Both the position numbers and the translations under genes were made by a program. A DNA stretch of 64,000 bases, from positions 14,014,501 to 14,078,500 of the forward strand of contig JAKSXM010000007.1 of assembly GCA_022575985.1 (NCBI GenBank), given 5' to 3'. This stretch comes from Anagrus nilaparvatae (lineage: Eukaryota > Arthropoda > Insecta > Hymenoptera > Mymaridae). The notes beneath the pieces were generated by a model, which was given only the letters and a program-made list of their open reading frames with translations, searched no databases and had not been told where the DNA came from. Below are positions 35,368 to 48,800 of this stretch, in pieces (positions within the stretch are counted from its first letter, which is position 1; each line of letters opens with the position of its first letter).

Positions 35368-35805
35368 GTATATGATTAATTTCATGCCAACTTTGTTCAA
35401 ATTAGTTGGAAGGGACGCAGGGGTTGGCCCAAAATATTTTTTACCGAAAATACAAGTTGCGATTTTCACAATCCTAAATAACTTTTAAATCCCAGATGGA
35501 ATTTTACAGGAAGTATTCTTTGTGGACATATTATATGAAAAATCTCAATGTAAATGAAACATTTGAAAAATATAAAATGAAAAATTTTAATATTAAATTA
35601 TTTTAATATTAAGATAAAACAAGAAAAATTTTAAGTTTAAATTTTGTGGAAAATACAAAAACGGATGCTAAAAGTCGAAAATTGTAGAGAACTAATTATA
35701 TAGGGTGATTAATTATTTTTAATGGTAAAAAAAATATTTTAGCCCAATTTTCGTGATCCTTCAGTCCAACTTGCCTAGTTGGTATGGGATCGCTCATATA
35801 TTATA
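35368..35805. mobile_element. TIR element, 'CCAACT' family, copy 2
   Basis: Left end atatgattaatttcatgcc, aactttgttcaaatt..gacgcaggggttggcccaaaatattttttacc. The inverse on the right is ggtaaaaaaaatattttagccc..cgtgatccttcagtccaact..ggtatgggatcgctcatatat. It is shorter than, and diverged from, the copy at 29360-30072. Confidence 0.7.
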
Positions 35806-36652
35806 TGATTTTTTTTTTTATTAATTTACTTCAATAGTTTTTAATTCTTTTCTCCCTTTGAAATAATTACAAAGCAAATAACTTCAGCTCTAGCAAATTT
35901 AAAATTCAGTAAAAATTTTCTATTGATTTTTTTTTCCTTATCAGTACGTGACTTAAATTTTCACATTTCTACCCCTATTGTTCTTCACCTTTCTAATAAC
36001 ATATACACTAGCCTGCATATAACAAAATAGTAAACTTTAAAAAAAAACCTGGTCAAATAAATTTGCTTTTGTGATAATACAAAACTGAAAATGATTTTTA
36101 AAATACCCTGCTTGAATTTTGTTTAAATTATTCAAATATTCTACCGAAATTCAAGATGACCAACCTTAAAGTGCAATCATTTAAGATTGATCCTTTGTCT
36201 CTTATTCCCAAATATATATCATATTTTACAAGATTTTTGCTCATAATCACTATTTTTAGAAGTGCAGTGAAAATGAAAACTTATAATCTAAGATTTGTAT
36301 CACTCTACTAATTAAAATGTATTAATTCTGACAAAAATTATAACATAGCTCTTATAATATATCTACAAAAATTTAAACTGAAAGATTTTAATATCAAACG
36401 TTAAGCTTTTTTCTTTGGGCCACTTTTTATTACAAAATTTTGCGAGGTAACAATTACATAAAGATAAACCATTTTTTTAAAAACTAAGTAGTAAACAAAA
36501 AATTGTTAAAAAAAAATAAGCATAAAATGATTCAAAATAAAATATATGACAAAAAAAAAAATTTTTTTTAATAATTTTTTAAAAACATAAATAATCGTGA
36601 AAAAAGTAAATTGAAAAAAAATATGGAAAATTGATTTTTTTTCTTTCTTTAG

Positions 36653-36861
36653 ACAGCGTTGAAGCACTCGGCGTGGATCCAATCTTAGAAGTACTAGAAA
36701 AGGTTGGCGTACCTCGTGAAATACCAATGGACGAGGATAAAATTCCAGTATTAGATTTTGCTAAAATATCCGGTACATCCCAAAGACTACTTGGCCTCAA
36801 TCTCTTCGTAAACTTTTACATTAGCGAGGACGTCCGAAACACTTCACGAAACCGAATGATG
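36653..36861 (+). CDS. Neprilysin-like exon a
   Basis: The acceptor TTCTTTAG precedes it and the upstream exon must supply one base (phase 1). It encodes the segment from DSVEALGVDPILEVLEKVG to RNRMM. The donor is GTATAT. A CT microsatellite lies about 30 bp into the following intron. Confidence 0.9.
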
Positions 36862-39800
36862 GTATATATAAATTGGCTATTTCAAAATTTCTCTCTCTCT
36901 CTCTCTCTATTTCATTCTTTTATATCACTAAAAGCTCTCTTTGTTTCAATTGACAAAACTGCTGACTATACAACTCTACATAGAAAACTTATATTCAAAT
37001 GACATTTCAAAACTTTTACTCCAAACTTTGTTCAAATATATATAGATAGTTTTTAACCACATATTTCTATCTCACTCTTATTTCATTTTACTGTCCATTA
37101 AATTAAAAACATTAAAAATAAAAAGAAGACATAGGAAATAAATATCTAATACAACTAATTTACAATTAAACGACATATATAACTTGAGTTCAATTTTAAC
37201 TTTAATTTTAGATGGAACAAGCATCATCTGGTTTTAGTGAAAGATATTTATTAGATCCAGAACGTTTTCAATCAGAACTCGACGAATATAAAAAATATAT
37301 CAAATCAATGGTTGAGTTAATTGGCGCTGGTGATAAAAGTACTGAATTTGCTGATGAAATATTAAATTTCAGTACACAAATGGCTAAAGTAAATATGACC
37401 AATTTTTTATTAAAAAAATCTAATTTATCTTTATTATCTTAATTAAAAAAAACGTGATATATTTTTTTTTTCAAACTGTTAGATATTCTTTCGTGTGTAA
37501 AAATGTATAGTATGATACTCAAGAGAATAAAAAATGTAAATAAGTTTATATTATACATAATAATAAGAAATATTAATTTTATACCTCGCTTTAGAATAAA
37601 AAAAAAAATTCTGTTGAAAAAGTTAAAGAAAAACATTTATTTTATGTCCCTTTTTCTTTTTTATTTAAATAGGTTTTAACAACTCCAGAAGAAAGAAGAA
37701 GTGCTAACCATCTTTTTCACGACGTTACGGTTGATGATCTTCAACAGTTGACAGATATTCATGCAGTTCAAGTATAATTTTTTAAAAATAATATCACAAG
37801 ATTAAATTAAGTAATTAGTTTAATAAATTTTCTTTATTTTTTTTTTTCTAGTGGAATTGGACGATATATTTAAATAACGTTTTTAATAATACAAATGTAA
37901 CGATAGATCCAAAAACAGATGCTGTTATTGTTATGGATTTAAATTATTTAAGAAAATTACCAGAGCTTCTTGCAGTTACACCACGTGGTACATTAGGTAT
38001 GTAAATTGTAAATTATATCTTTTATAATTTTAATATAGGAAACTTTATAAATTACGTTGTATTAGAGTGGTTTTAAATTTTAATATGGTATATACGTTTT
38101 CATGAACAGAGATAATATCTGTGTACTTTAGCTCGAGGGAGGGATTAAAGGTGACCAATTAAAGTAGGAAATGACCTTTAGAAAAGTTTCTGATTTTGTT
38201 ATACTAATTAAGAATGCAATAGAGAATATTTTAAGAACAGCGTAAATTTATAATTATCAGACCATAAATCTGCGATAAATAAGTATTATAAATTTTTTTT
38301 AACATGGAACATGTTGATTGGGAGGGGTACCTTAGGAATTTAACCAAAGTAAAGAAAATTAATTAAATCTTGTATAGTTTAAAATTTAAATGAAAATTTG
38401 TGTTGAGAATTCAATATCTCTTGAAAATTAACTAATATTACCCCTCATTTCCACGTACAAATTAATAATTGAAAAAGTTTATTATTATAGAAAATTTTGT
38501 TAAATTAATAAACAATAATAATAAGAGTATTTTAAACTTTGCATTTTAAAGATACTATAGAAAATTCTATTTTATATTTAATTATTATTCATGTATAAAA
38601 GCTAATAAATTGGTTAAATATTATTTTAAAACTAAAAAATCAAACTTTTACTATTATTATTAATAATAAGCTTATAACTTATTTAAAAAAAAGCAAATAT
38701 TATTTTAAACTTAGATAATAAAAACTTTTTAATACATAAAAATTTTTAAATTTTCAATAAATTTTTCTTCTATTTTTTAATAATAAAATAATGAAAAATG
38801 AAAAAATAAATTTTTATTGAATACGTATAAATTTAATCCCTTTAAAAAATAAATGATAAAAAAGAAAGAATAAAAAAAAAAATTTTTATTTCAAAAATAA
38901 AAAAAAATTATATAGTGCTGATGATCGAATACCAAAGTCTTTAATTAAACTGTATAATACTCGTTTATCTCTTTGTTAACTACTATCTAATCCACTATAT
39001 ATAAAATATATAATCACCTTTTTTTTCAAATGGATATTTAAAAAAAAAAAATTTTTTTCTTGTAATAATAATTTTTACTTTAATTAAAAGAGATTTTATG
39101 TTATTATAATATTAAAGAAAAATTTTTCTTTATATATTATTTTTTCACCAACGCACTTATACACACATAGATGGAGATTTTTTTTGTATTAAAAAAGTTT
39201 ATTATTTAATATAAGAATTATACTTTATTATCACATTTTTTATGCAAAGAAAAACCACAGCAATTACTGTAGAATTCTAATTATTAAGCATTTAAATAAC
39301 TGAGATATTTGATTGTCTAGCACTTTCTCATTAAATTTTTTAAAATACCTAAGGTATCTTTATCAATATTCTTTTATCTTTTTATAAATAACCGCTTAAA
39401 CTGCAGTAAATTAATAAGGAGGTTGTTTCGCCCCCAATTTACCACTTTAACCCTTAAAAGAATAAGTTTTTTTCAAAAAACTGTTCTTTTTTTCATTTTT
39501 AAGGCTCAAAATATAGGTTCTTTGAGCCACCGAATGCAAATCGGGCATAAAAAATAAGTGCGGAGGGTTTTACCATTGATGGTAGACTCGTAAAGAGTCT
39601 TCCTTCAAATTTGAGAATGTATCAGTTGTACCTTGAATCAAAAACTTTAATTTAAGAAGAATGGAGGTAGAGAAAAGTTAGAAAAGTATTCAAAAAGTTA
39701 TAATTCCAAAACATTAAGGAACAGTACAGAGTAGGGGCAGTTATTTTATAAAATATCATACTGACGCGTTGCCCCAGATGGCTGGAGCATATGTAAAAAC

Positions 39801-42800
39801 TGGTCTAATGAGCATTTTATACATAAGTAGGTCATTTTTAATGCCTAATGCGGAATGACACTTTAATATCGGCATAAGTTTGACAATTACACCGTAGGTT
39901 TGATTTCTTTTATTTGAGATATGTTTACAAAAATTTAATTGACAATCGAAAGTAACTCCCAGATAATTGACACTGCGTTTCCAATCAATCAGAACGTTAT
40001 TATATTTCAGAGGGTCAACATCGTGTAAAGATGATTGCTTCTGATTTATCAGCATTTATTTTTATACGCCATTTAGTGCACCATTCGTGCATCAAATCTA
40101 ATTGATTATTTAATTCGCGAACTATTTTTTTGCTATCTTTAGACGAGGTATAATATATCCTATCGTCCGCATAAACCGCGGTCTCCACACCTACATGTCT
40201 TGGCATATCGTCAATATATAACTTAAAAACTTTGGGACCGATCAGGCTTCCTTGGGGGACACCCGATTCAATGGCAAATTCCTCAGACATTGCATTGCCT
40301 ACTTGGACTACAAATTTACGGTTTTTAAGATAAGAATTTAGAAAATGAATGAAGCAGTCGGGTGCTTCAAGTTCTATTAGTTTGCGTAACAGACCATTAT
40401 GCCAGACGCTATTAAAAGCCTTGGCAACGTCAAGCAAAACAGCACCAACTTTTTGTTTATTCTTGATACTACTTTTGTTAAATTCGCGTGTGATATATTC
40501 TGTGACTCTTAGAATTTGCTGTTGAGTCGAGTGTTCATGACGAAAGCCAAATTGTTCGTCATATATTAATTTATTTTGTAGACGGGCCATGAACATTGCT
40601 TCAAGAGCTTTGCTCATGGTATTGAGGAGGCTTATAGGTCTGTAACTACTGGGTTGCCTAGGGTTCTTACCGTTACCTTTCATAATTACCATGATAATAG
40701 CTTTTTTCTAAGCCGGAGGAAAATAGTTTAATTTAAAAAATGCGTTGAAAATTTCAAATATGAATTCTAATACAAAGTCGGTGAGATTTTTGAGCACGAA
40801 ATTAGATATACCATCAATTCCTGGGGCTTCGTTATTTTTGGTACTTTTTATGTAGTCTTTCAGTTGTTCAAGGGTTATAAAATCAATTTCTGATTCACAA
40901 GACTTCTTAAGGAAGCCCTCCACAAATTTATTGGTCTCTTCAATTAAAATTGGGTCAGAGGGCTCCGCGTGGGGGGATATGGTTATAGCTAAGTAGCCAC
41001 CAAGTCGACTGGCTTTATCTTTAGGTGAAAAGAACTTCAGTTCGCCATTCTCATCCTTTAACGGTGGAATATTTCGCGGGGATATTGTAAGAACTTTAGT
41101 CATTTGATAAAGGGTATGATCTTTAATTTTTTAATTTTTAACAGTATCTTGCCAAGAATTGCATTTAAATTTATTTATTACATCTGTAATTTGACGTCGT
41201 AAGTTGTTTATTAAGTTTTTGATAATGGGACTGAAGTACTTACGATTTACTCTCTTCAGTTTATTTCGGGTTTTGATTAGATCTTTAGTTTCTTTAGGCA
41301 ATTCGTTGGAAACAAATTTACTTGTTCTAACAGGTGTGGATTTTTCAACTGAGTTATGTTTTTTGTAACAGTTTCAATCGCGTCATCGATTTTTCGGGTT
41401 GAGTCTAGTGCTGTTAGTTTTGGGTGAGTTTTTTCAAGAGATTCATTGAAGATGAACCAATTGGTCTTTGAGAAGTTATATCTGGGAGTTCGTACGTCAA
41501 AGTTAAGAGAGAGGTTAACTGTATGTATTAATGGGAGGTGATCAGAGTCTAGCTCATCAGCTACTGCTGTTCCGATTAGATAAGAGCAATTTTTTAATAT
41601 CGCGAAATCAATTATATCAGGTTTGTGCTTTGCATTGTCCGGGTAATGCATAGGCAATTCGGGAGCATGAACGTGCAGATCTCGGTCCATGCAGAATTTG
41701 TTTAAAATATTACCGTAAGTGTCATTGGTACGGCTACCCCAGGCCATATGTTTTGCATTAAAGTCGCTCGCTGCAAAAATTGAAGAATCATCATTTGGAA
41801 AAATTTTTGTTAAATCGTTTTTATCAAAAGTATCAGTGTTACGACCCGGTGGAATATACACTGACACTATTGTGATTTGATTACCGTGAGTGTTTATTTT
41901 TATTGCGTTTGCATTAATAACCGTTAAATTATTAATAACTACTTCGAAATGAGATATATTGGATTTGACCAGAATAGCTGTACCATTGGCATGGTCATTA
42001 CGATAAACTTTGTAACCAAAAACTTTCAATTTTTATTTTCTAAATAGGATTTAGAAACCAGACAAATGTCAATATTGTTTGTTGCAAGAAAATCTTTCAG
42101 TTCGGACTGTTTGTTTTGATTTAAACTACGCGCATTCCAATGGCATATCAACAATTATTCTGGTTTATGATTCATTGTTAAGGGTTAAAATTAATTGAAT
42201 CATGATGCCTAATAATTTCGTAATAAGATCATTTTTGTCAATTGGTTGCTTGTTTATTTCTGCTTGGATTAAGTCCATTGTTTGCCTTAGGAGGGATAAA
42301 TCAACGGCACTATCTTGCGCGTTATTTGAATTTTTAGAATGAACAAAAGGGCGACCGGTCGCTCTTGAGTAGTTGAAGTAATTTTGTTGAGGGCTTGCTT
42401 AAGGTGTAGGGTTATTTCTACTGCTTGGAGGGAGTGGAGAATTTTTAGAGCTATTTAAGGGAGAGTTTTGTTGTTGAGGTTGAGGTTCAGGAGGTTGCTT
42501 AACTTTGGGTGAGGAAATTCTTCTAATTGTAGGTTTAATATTAGTTTTAAAGTAAGGACAGCCACGGTAAATCGCTACATGATTTCCACCACACTTGGGA
42601 CATTTTTTAATTTCTTGAACGGGCATGTATTACTCAAGAGAACTTCGGAACATTTCATACATTTTACTTCAACGTAGCAATTAGCAGTCACGAGATTAGA
42701 TTTTTGACATCGGAAACATTGTACGTGGCGGGGAGTCTTGACATAATTTTTAATCTTAATTTTGGTGTAGTTAAATGACTCGAGCTTTGGGAACTTGGGA

Positions 42801-45800
42801 CTTTTCTCGGTATCGTTTAATGTGACTAGATAGAGGGGTAGGGCTGATTTTACTTGGTCGTACTTGTGTAGTCGAGATACACTAAGTACTGGGTATTCTA
42901 GGGCCAGTAATTCATCTTTGATAGAGTTGGGATCCTCATAAATTGATAGAATCCAATTGAAATCCATTGGATTCTATTAGGGAATGTAGACTTCTGAAAT
43001 GTACTTTTTCAAAAACATGGATTTATACTTCATTAACTCGGGATTTATTAATTAGACTATATTTAAAGGAGACTGAGTTTAACATAACTTTGATTTTATC
43101 GTAGGTTTCTTTACCATCTAAAACAATATTAAAGGGGGGGAGTCTTTCATTTTTGACGACCGAGACGTTGCTTCCGTCAACGTTGCTTTTACCATCCTCT
43201 GGGCTGAACACTTCGTATTTATTCTGGGTATTTATTGCACGTCTAGTTTTTATTTCACTAAAAAGGATATTATTGGCTTTCCTCTTACCTTTTCGATTTT
43301 TGGCCTCTTGGAAGCTATTATGACTGGAATCTTCGGTATTAATTAACTCTGTTTCCATTGAAACATCTTCTCCTCCTTGGCTTCCCTGGCTTATATTTTG
43401 ATCACCTGCCATCGTCTGGTTGGGACCTCCAAGGGTCCCTTGACTTAGATCCACTTGCTGCACTTCGGTTTGCGTATTTTGTCTTGAAAAAGGCAGATTG
43501 AATAGTTGTAAATACGTTGAGGAGTAATGCGCACTCAACAACCACCAAAACGAAACTCATACAATTCTCAATGAACATTTCTTTATATTTTTAGGGTTAT
43601 AAGGTCATTTCGTTTGCGAGAAAAATTTTACTACCATCTTTTTAGGGAATAAATTCTTACATGAATATTACCTTATAAGATATATTATTAATAAGATATA
43701 TAGTTTTTCAAAATTTTCAACGTGATTTTCAATTAAATATACTTAGATTTAGTTATCTAAGGAAATTTGGATTCCAAAAGCAATGTCTCAGCTTTCTATT
43801 AAAAAATTTTGAGTTCTGCAGGAAATTTGACCTGAAAAAGTATACCCAGCTTAAGGTTAACTAAAACAAAAGTTCAAGCACTTTTCAGACTCTGCAAAGA
43901 TTCTTTGAAGTATATATAATATATTAATTAAACTTTAGCTTAATTACCTAAAATGGGTAATCAGTTAAAAAATTATTAATCTATAGCCTACTGATGTGGA
44001 TACATTTTCTTTATAATTAGTTCTGTAACATTAATTTAATGAAATAACCCTTGGTACAATTTTTTGACATTGAAGTATTTAATGAACCAAAATACTAAAT
44101 ACCGTACTTTGAAAAAAAACATGTAAATTATTATAAATTATTTTAAAAACGTCACTTTAATACGTCCCCGATATAAGCATCTCAAGAATATAAATTTTTA
44201 GAGCAAAATAAAATAGCTTTCTTAAAAAAAAATGTAATAATAAAATTTATGAATAAATTTATTGCTAATAAAAAAATTATACTATTAATCTAAAAACTAT
44301 TGCATGTTAAAATTTTTGCTGTTGTAATTTGCAAAAATAAGATTAAAAATTATTATATTAGTACTAATGAATATTGTTAATTAAGTAGAAGATTTAAAAT
44401 TTTGAATAAGAAATTATCTTAGTTATTTCTGATACTCTTGTGGTTCAGGAAATGCCTTATAATTGGAATTTTACCTTCCATAGAAAATGAAGTTGTTAAA
44501 TTTTGAATGATAATAAGGAATGTTTAGTATAGTATACTAAAATTTTGTCGAAAATCACTTCTAAAACTTGTCTAATATAATAATTATAACTGTTGAATAT
44601 AATCTCATGGTATTTGAAAGTTAGTAATTTTAATAACGTCAATTATATTCTATTTCTATTTATAGTACGTTACGCATGGTGGAGTATTTATTCAAGAGTT
44701 GCACCATTAACATTACAAAAATTTCGTGATCTTGGTTTTGAATTCGCTAAAAAAGTATTTGGTTTAAAAGAAAAAACTCCACGTTGGAAAAGTTGTACAG
44801 GAAATGTCAATGCTGATTTTGGTATGGCATTGAGTTACGTTTATGTCAAAAGGCACTTCAACGAGGAATCACGTGAAAAAGTAAGCGACACAAACTATAC
44901 ACAAAAAATATATATATAAGTATATATAATATATATATTGACGTTTACTTTATTTCTTTATTTTTTTTTCTTCATTCATGAAAAATATACGAAAAACTTT
45001 ATGCGAATATTTTCTCTCTTGCCACATAGTGTGTCATGAGATATAACGTTAAATGTATATATATATATATATATATATTTATAAAAGAAAGAAAACTGGC
45101 ATGTTATTTCCAAACAATTTAGAAGCTTTTTCTACTAAAAGTTAAAAAAAATTATATATATATATATATTTTTTTTAAAGCAATAAAATGAACATCAAAA
45201 AATTGTTGCACGAGAGTAAAAGACGTGTGTACAAAAGTTTATATATTTATAACACACACATACACATTTAATGTCATATAATAAACGTATTTTTTATTGA
45301 TAAAAATATTTTTATATTAAATAAAAAAATATATAATAAATAAAAAATTATTTTAAAAAAAGTAATGGCAGTTTAATTCGCAATTTGGATTTAAAAAAGT
45401 ATTTCATGTATATTTTTTTAAAAAAAGAGAAACTTTTATAGTCAGCAGTATAGTAAAAGTACATAAATGTCTGACTCGTTAGAAAATGTTATCTACTTAC
45501 TGTTATTACACTAATAATTCATACTTTTATTTATTAGAATACGTGTTTTTTTTAACAAATAATATTTTTTACCTCTTTTTTTGAAGAAAAAAAAGTAATA
45601 ATAAATTAAAATGTTAATTTAACTTATATCTTTAGTTTTAAATGTTTAAGTTTTAAACAGATTTAAACAAAGTTTTGTTCTTGACATAAGAAAGTCACAA
45701 TTTATAAAGAGCAAGTAGTTTAAGTCCGAATTAGTCAGACATGTCAGTGACAATTAAATTTAGTGTATAAAATGAAATAAAATTTAATTATATTTATTTT

Positions 45801-48800
45801 TTTAGGCATTAAAAATGCTTCAAGATGTTAGAACAGCATTTGATAGCATGGTTGCTGAATTAGATTGGATGGACATAAATACACGTAAAAAAGCACATTT
45901 AAAATTACAAGCTATGAGACCATTCGTTGGTTTTCCCGAGTGGATAACTAAACCGGAAAAATTAGATAAATTTTATGAAGAGGTAAAAACTATTTTATAT
46001 ATAAATTTTCTTTAATTGTCTTTTAATAATAATAATAATAATAAAATTAAATTATTCTAAAAATCCAGTGGGAATTTTCTTAGTAATTTACTTAAATAAA
46101 TTAAAAGCCACTGTAAAATAATACATTTTTTTCTTTTCTTCTAAAAACTTTTTTTGAGAAAAGATTTTTTTAATATATTAATCATTGTAAAACTAACTTT
46201 AAATGAGTATTACAGAATTTTAGTTTAAAGAATAAATTAGAAAATTTTTTTTATGTATGTGTGTGAGTAATATACAAAATAAAAAAAGTTTTTTTTTTCT
46301 TGTTAATGTATTTAACAGTGTATGATGTATTTAGCTAGGAAAAAACTTTGTTAAAGTTTAATCACCTAAAAAATTACAAGTTTTAAATTTTTTAAACGTT
46401 TTTTATGATTATAGTACTTTTTATACTCTCTTCTTTATGGGTATATATGGGTTAATCCGCGTTATTTTCTTTTTAAGCTGAATTTAGTTGTTAAAATTTT
46501 TTAATACGCTTATGAGGATCAGAAAGTGTATTTTAAGTACGCCATTATTGGTCATTTTTCAAGATATATTTTTTATATCTTAAATAATCTATTCACATTG
46601 CGGGAGAAAGGGATTGGGGCAGAGTTGGGAAGTGATATTTGTATCCCTGAAAATATTTTCTTTATTATCGCTTATATTTAAAAAAAAATTTTTTTGCTAA
46701 TTTGAAGGCCTACCAGTTTAAAAGACATTAAAAATCGATAAATTAAAAAAAAAACTTTGACGCTCCAAGTAAAATGTATATTCGAGCAAAATATTTCAAA
46801 TTTCAATTAACAAATCAAATGTTTCTTTGTTAAAACCATCTGGACTAATTCATATAAGATACATTTTATATAATTTAAATTTATATTTAAAAAAAATATG
46901 TATATATATATATATTTTAACTAATTAACTTTGATACAACTTTATATGTAATTACTTGTATTTATATATATGTAATATATACATTAGCCTGGCATTTATT
47001 TTAAAAAATCGCTTGGGTTTTTGATAACCAGTTGAAAAAAATAGCTCAAGTTTTTTTAAAATAAAATATTGATAAAATTTGATCTCTACAAATTTTGAAA
47101 ATAAAAATTAATAAAAATTCAATCAAAAAATTATTAAATTTTACTAATAATTTATATAGTGTTAAACAAACTGAACTTATTGTTAGTAAAAAAAACCGAA
47201 AATTTTTATTATATTTACTAATTTTTTGTACGCACGTGAGCATACAAAAATAACATTTTTGAATATTTATCAATTTTGAATATTTAGCAACCATAAACGT
47301 CCTTCTTAAGAGCCAGTGTATTTGATGTCAATATTTAGAATTGGTTATATGAGTTATAATTCTTTGAATCTTAAAATTTGGTAAATGGCTCCTAATTTCA
47401 CACCCAGCAATCGAAAACTCAAGCAGCATTGTAAAATAACTGCCTAGCTAATATATAAGTATACAATAAATTAATACAATCAATAATTTCTATGTAAACT
47501 TTTTCTCCAGAAATAAATTACATAATATAAAACATAGTTTAAATTAATATTACATAATTTAAAAAAATTATCTTATTTTTTCATCTAAAACATAAAATCA
47601 ATTTTTTAAATTAAATAACTTAACGATACATAATATTGAAAGTTTGTGTTTGTATTGAAGAGCAAGACGCCGGTTTACGTTAGACTATTAGAGTGGAAGT
47701 TTCCTAAAATTTAGTTTTCACTTGATATCAATTTATCGTATTTATTGTATAACTTGAATTCTCTTGTACTTCTTCTTGACATCCCAAAAACAAAACTATT
47801 GATCTTGTATAATACTTTGACTATAAATTATATTTCTAGTTGAATTTGTATTGTTTTGATTATTTAAAATATAAAATAAATAAACATTTATCTTTTTAAT
47901 TAATATTAATTGTTTTTTTACCTACGTAAATGCAATAAAATCTTTAATTCTCCTTAGATTTTATAGAAAATTACAAATTATAACACAAAACAGTTTATAT
48001 CTTAATTATCTTAATTCTTTTTTATTTCTCTACTGGCTCAATTAAAAGCAATTTACTAATGTCAATTACATGATTTTTTTTAAATGACATTTCTTTTGTT
48101 TATAATTTTATACTCAAGCTTCTTTATATAATAGAAATAATTAATATTTTTTATTTAAAGTCTTTATTTAATCGTTTGTATATTTTATCTATTATTATTA
48201 TTATTATTATATTTATATGAAGATTAATTGAAATATAATTATATAATTACGTGGTATAATGAGATTAGTAACGAACAAGGGGAGTGACAACTGTTTGGGA
48301 AGCTGATTTGCTTCTGAGTTTTAGGGCAGAATGTGGTAGTTGAAAAAACATCCTTAATACCCTCAGTTTACCTGAATGGGCTTCCTGGGCCTAGAAATTA
48401 GACGCTCTAACAGGGTTTTTATGCTAAAAAATAGAGTTTTACAAGCTATCTTCAAAATGACGCTGCTACCTTCTAAATCAACCAAATACCTTATTTTTTA
48501 TGTATATCTCCTTTGAATCTCCATAAACCAGATTTTTTATCAAAAATTCTGTTACCGTTATAATCAATAAACCAAATGACAATTTTTGGCCAAATATGGC
48601 CAATTTTTAGTTTACTGACAATAATGGTAAGAGAATTACTGATAAAAAACGCGATTTATACAGGGATTAATAGCTGACAAGAAAAAAATAAGACCAATTG
48701 GAAGGTGTTTAGTTGGTTTACAAAGTAGCAGCAAGATTTACAAGATAAGCCTAAACAATCCTATATTATAGTATTGAACCCTAGGGGGTCTAATTTTTAT

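Larger units (their letters stand above)
39756..43545 (-). mobile_element. Jockey-type LINE, antisense in a neprilysin intron
   Basis: A minus-strand retrotransposon with ORF1 (gag-like) at 43541-42399 and ORF2 (endonuclease plus RT) at 42029-39756, broken by several frameshifts and stops. Jockey-like order and a gag with zinc-knuckle remnants support the clade. The RT C-terminal region ends at WGNASV, so the 3' end is missing although the 5' region is present. This is the reverse of the usual LINE truncation and implies a later deletion. It sits opposite to the host gene's transcription. Confidence 0.88.

Noticed and set aside
36506..36800. Minus-strand frames at the first visible neprilysin exon
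   Set aside because: Antisense shadows of exon a and its intron.
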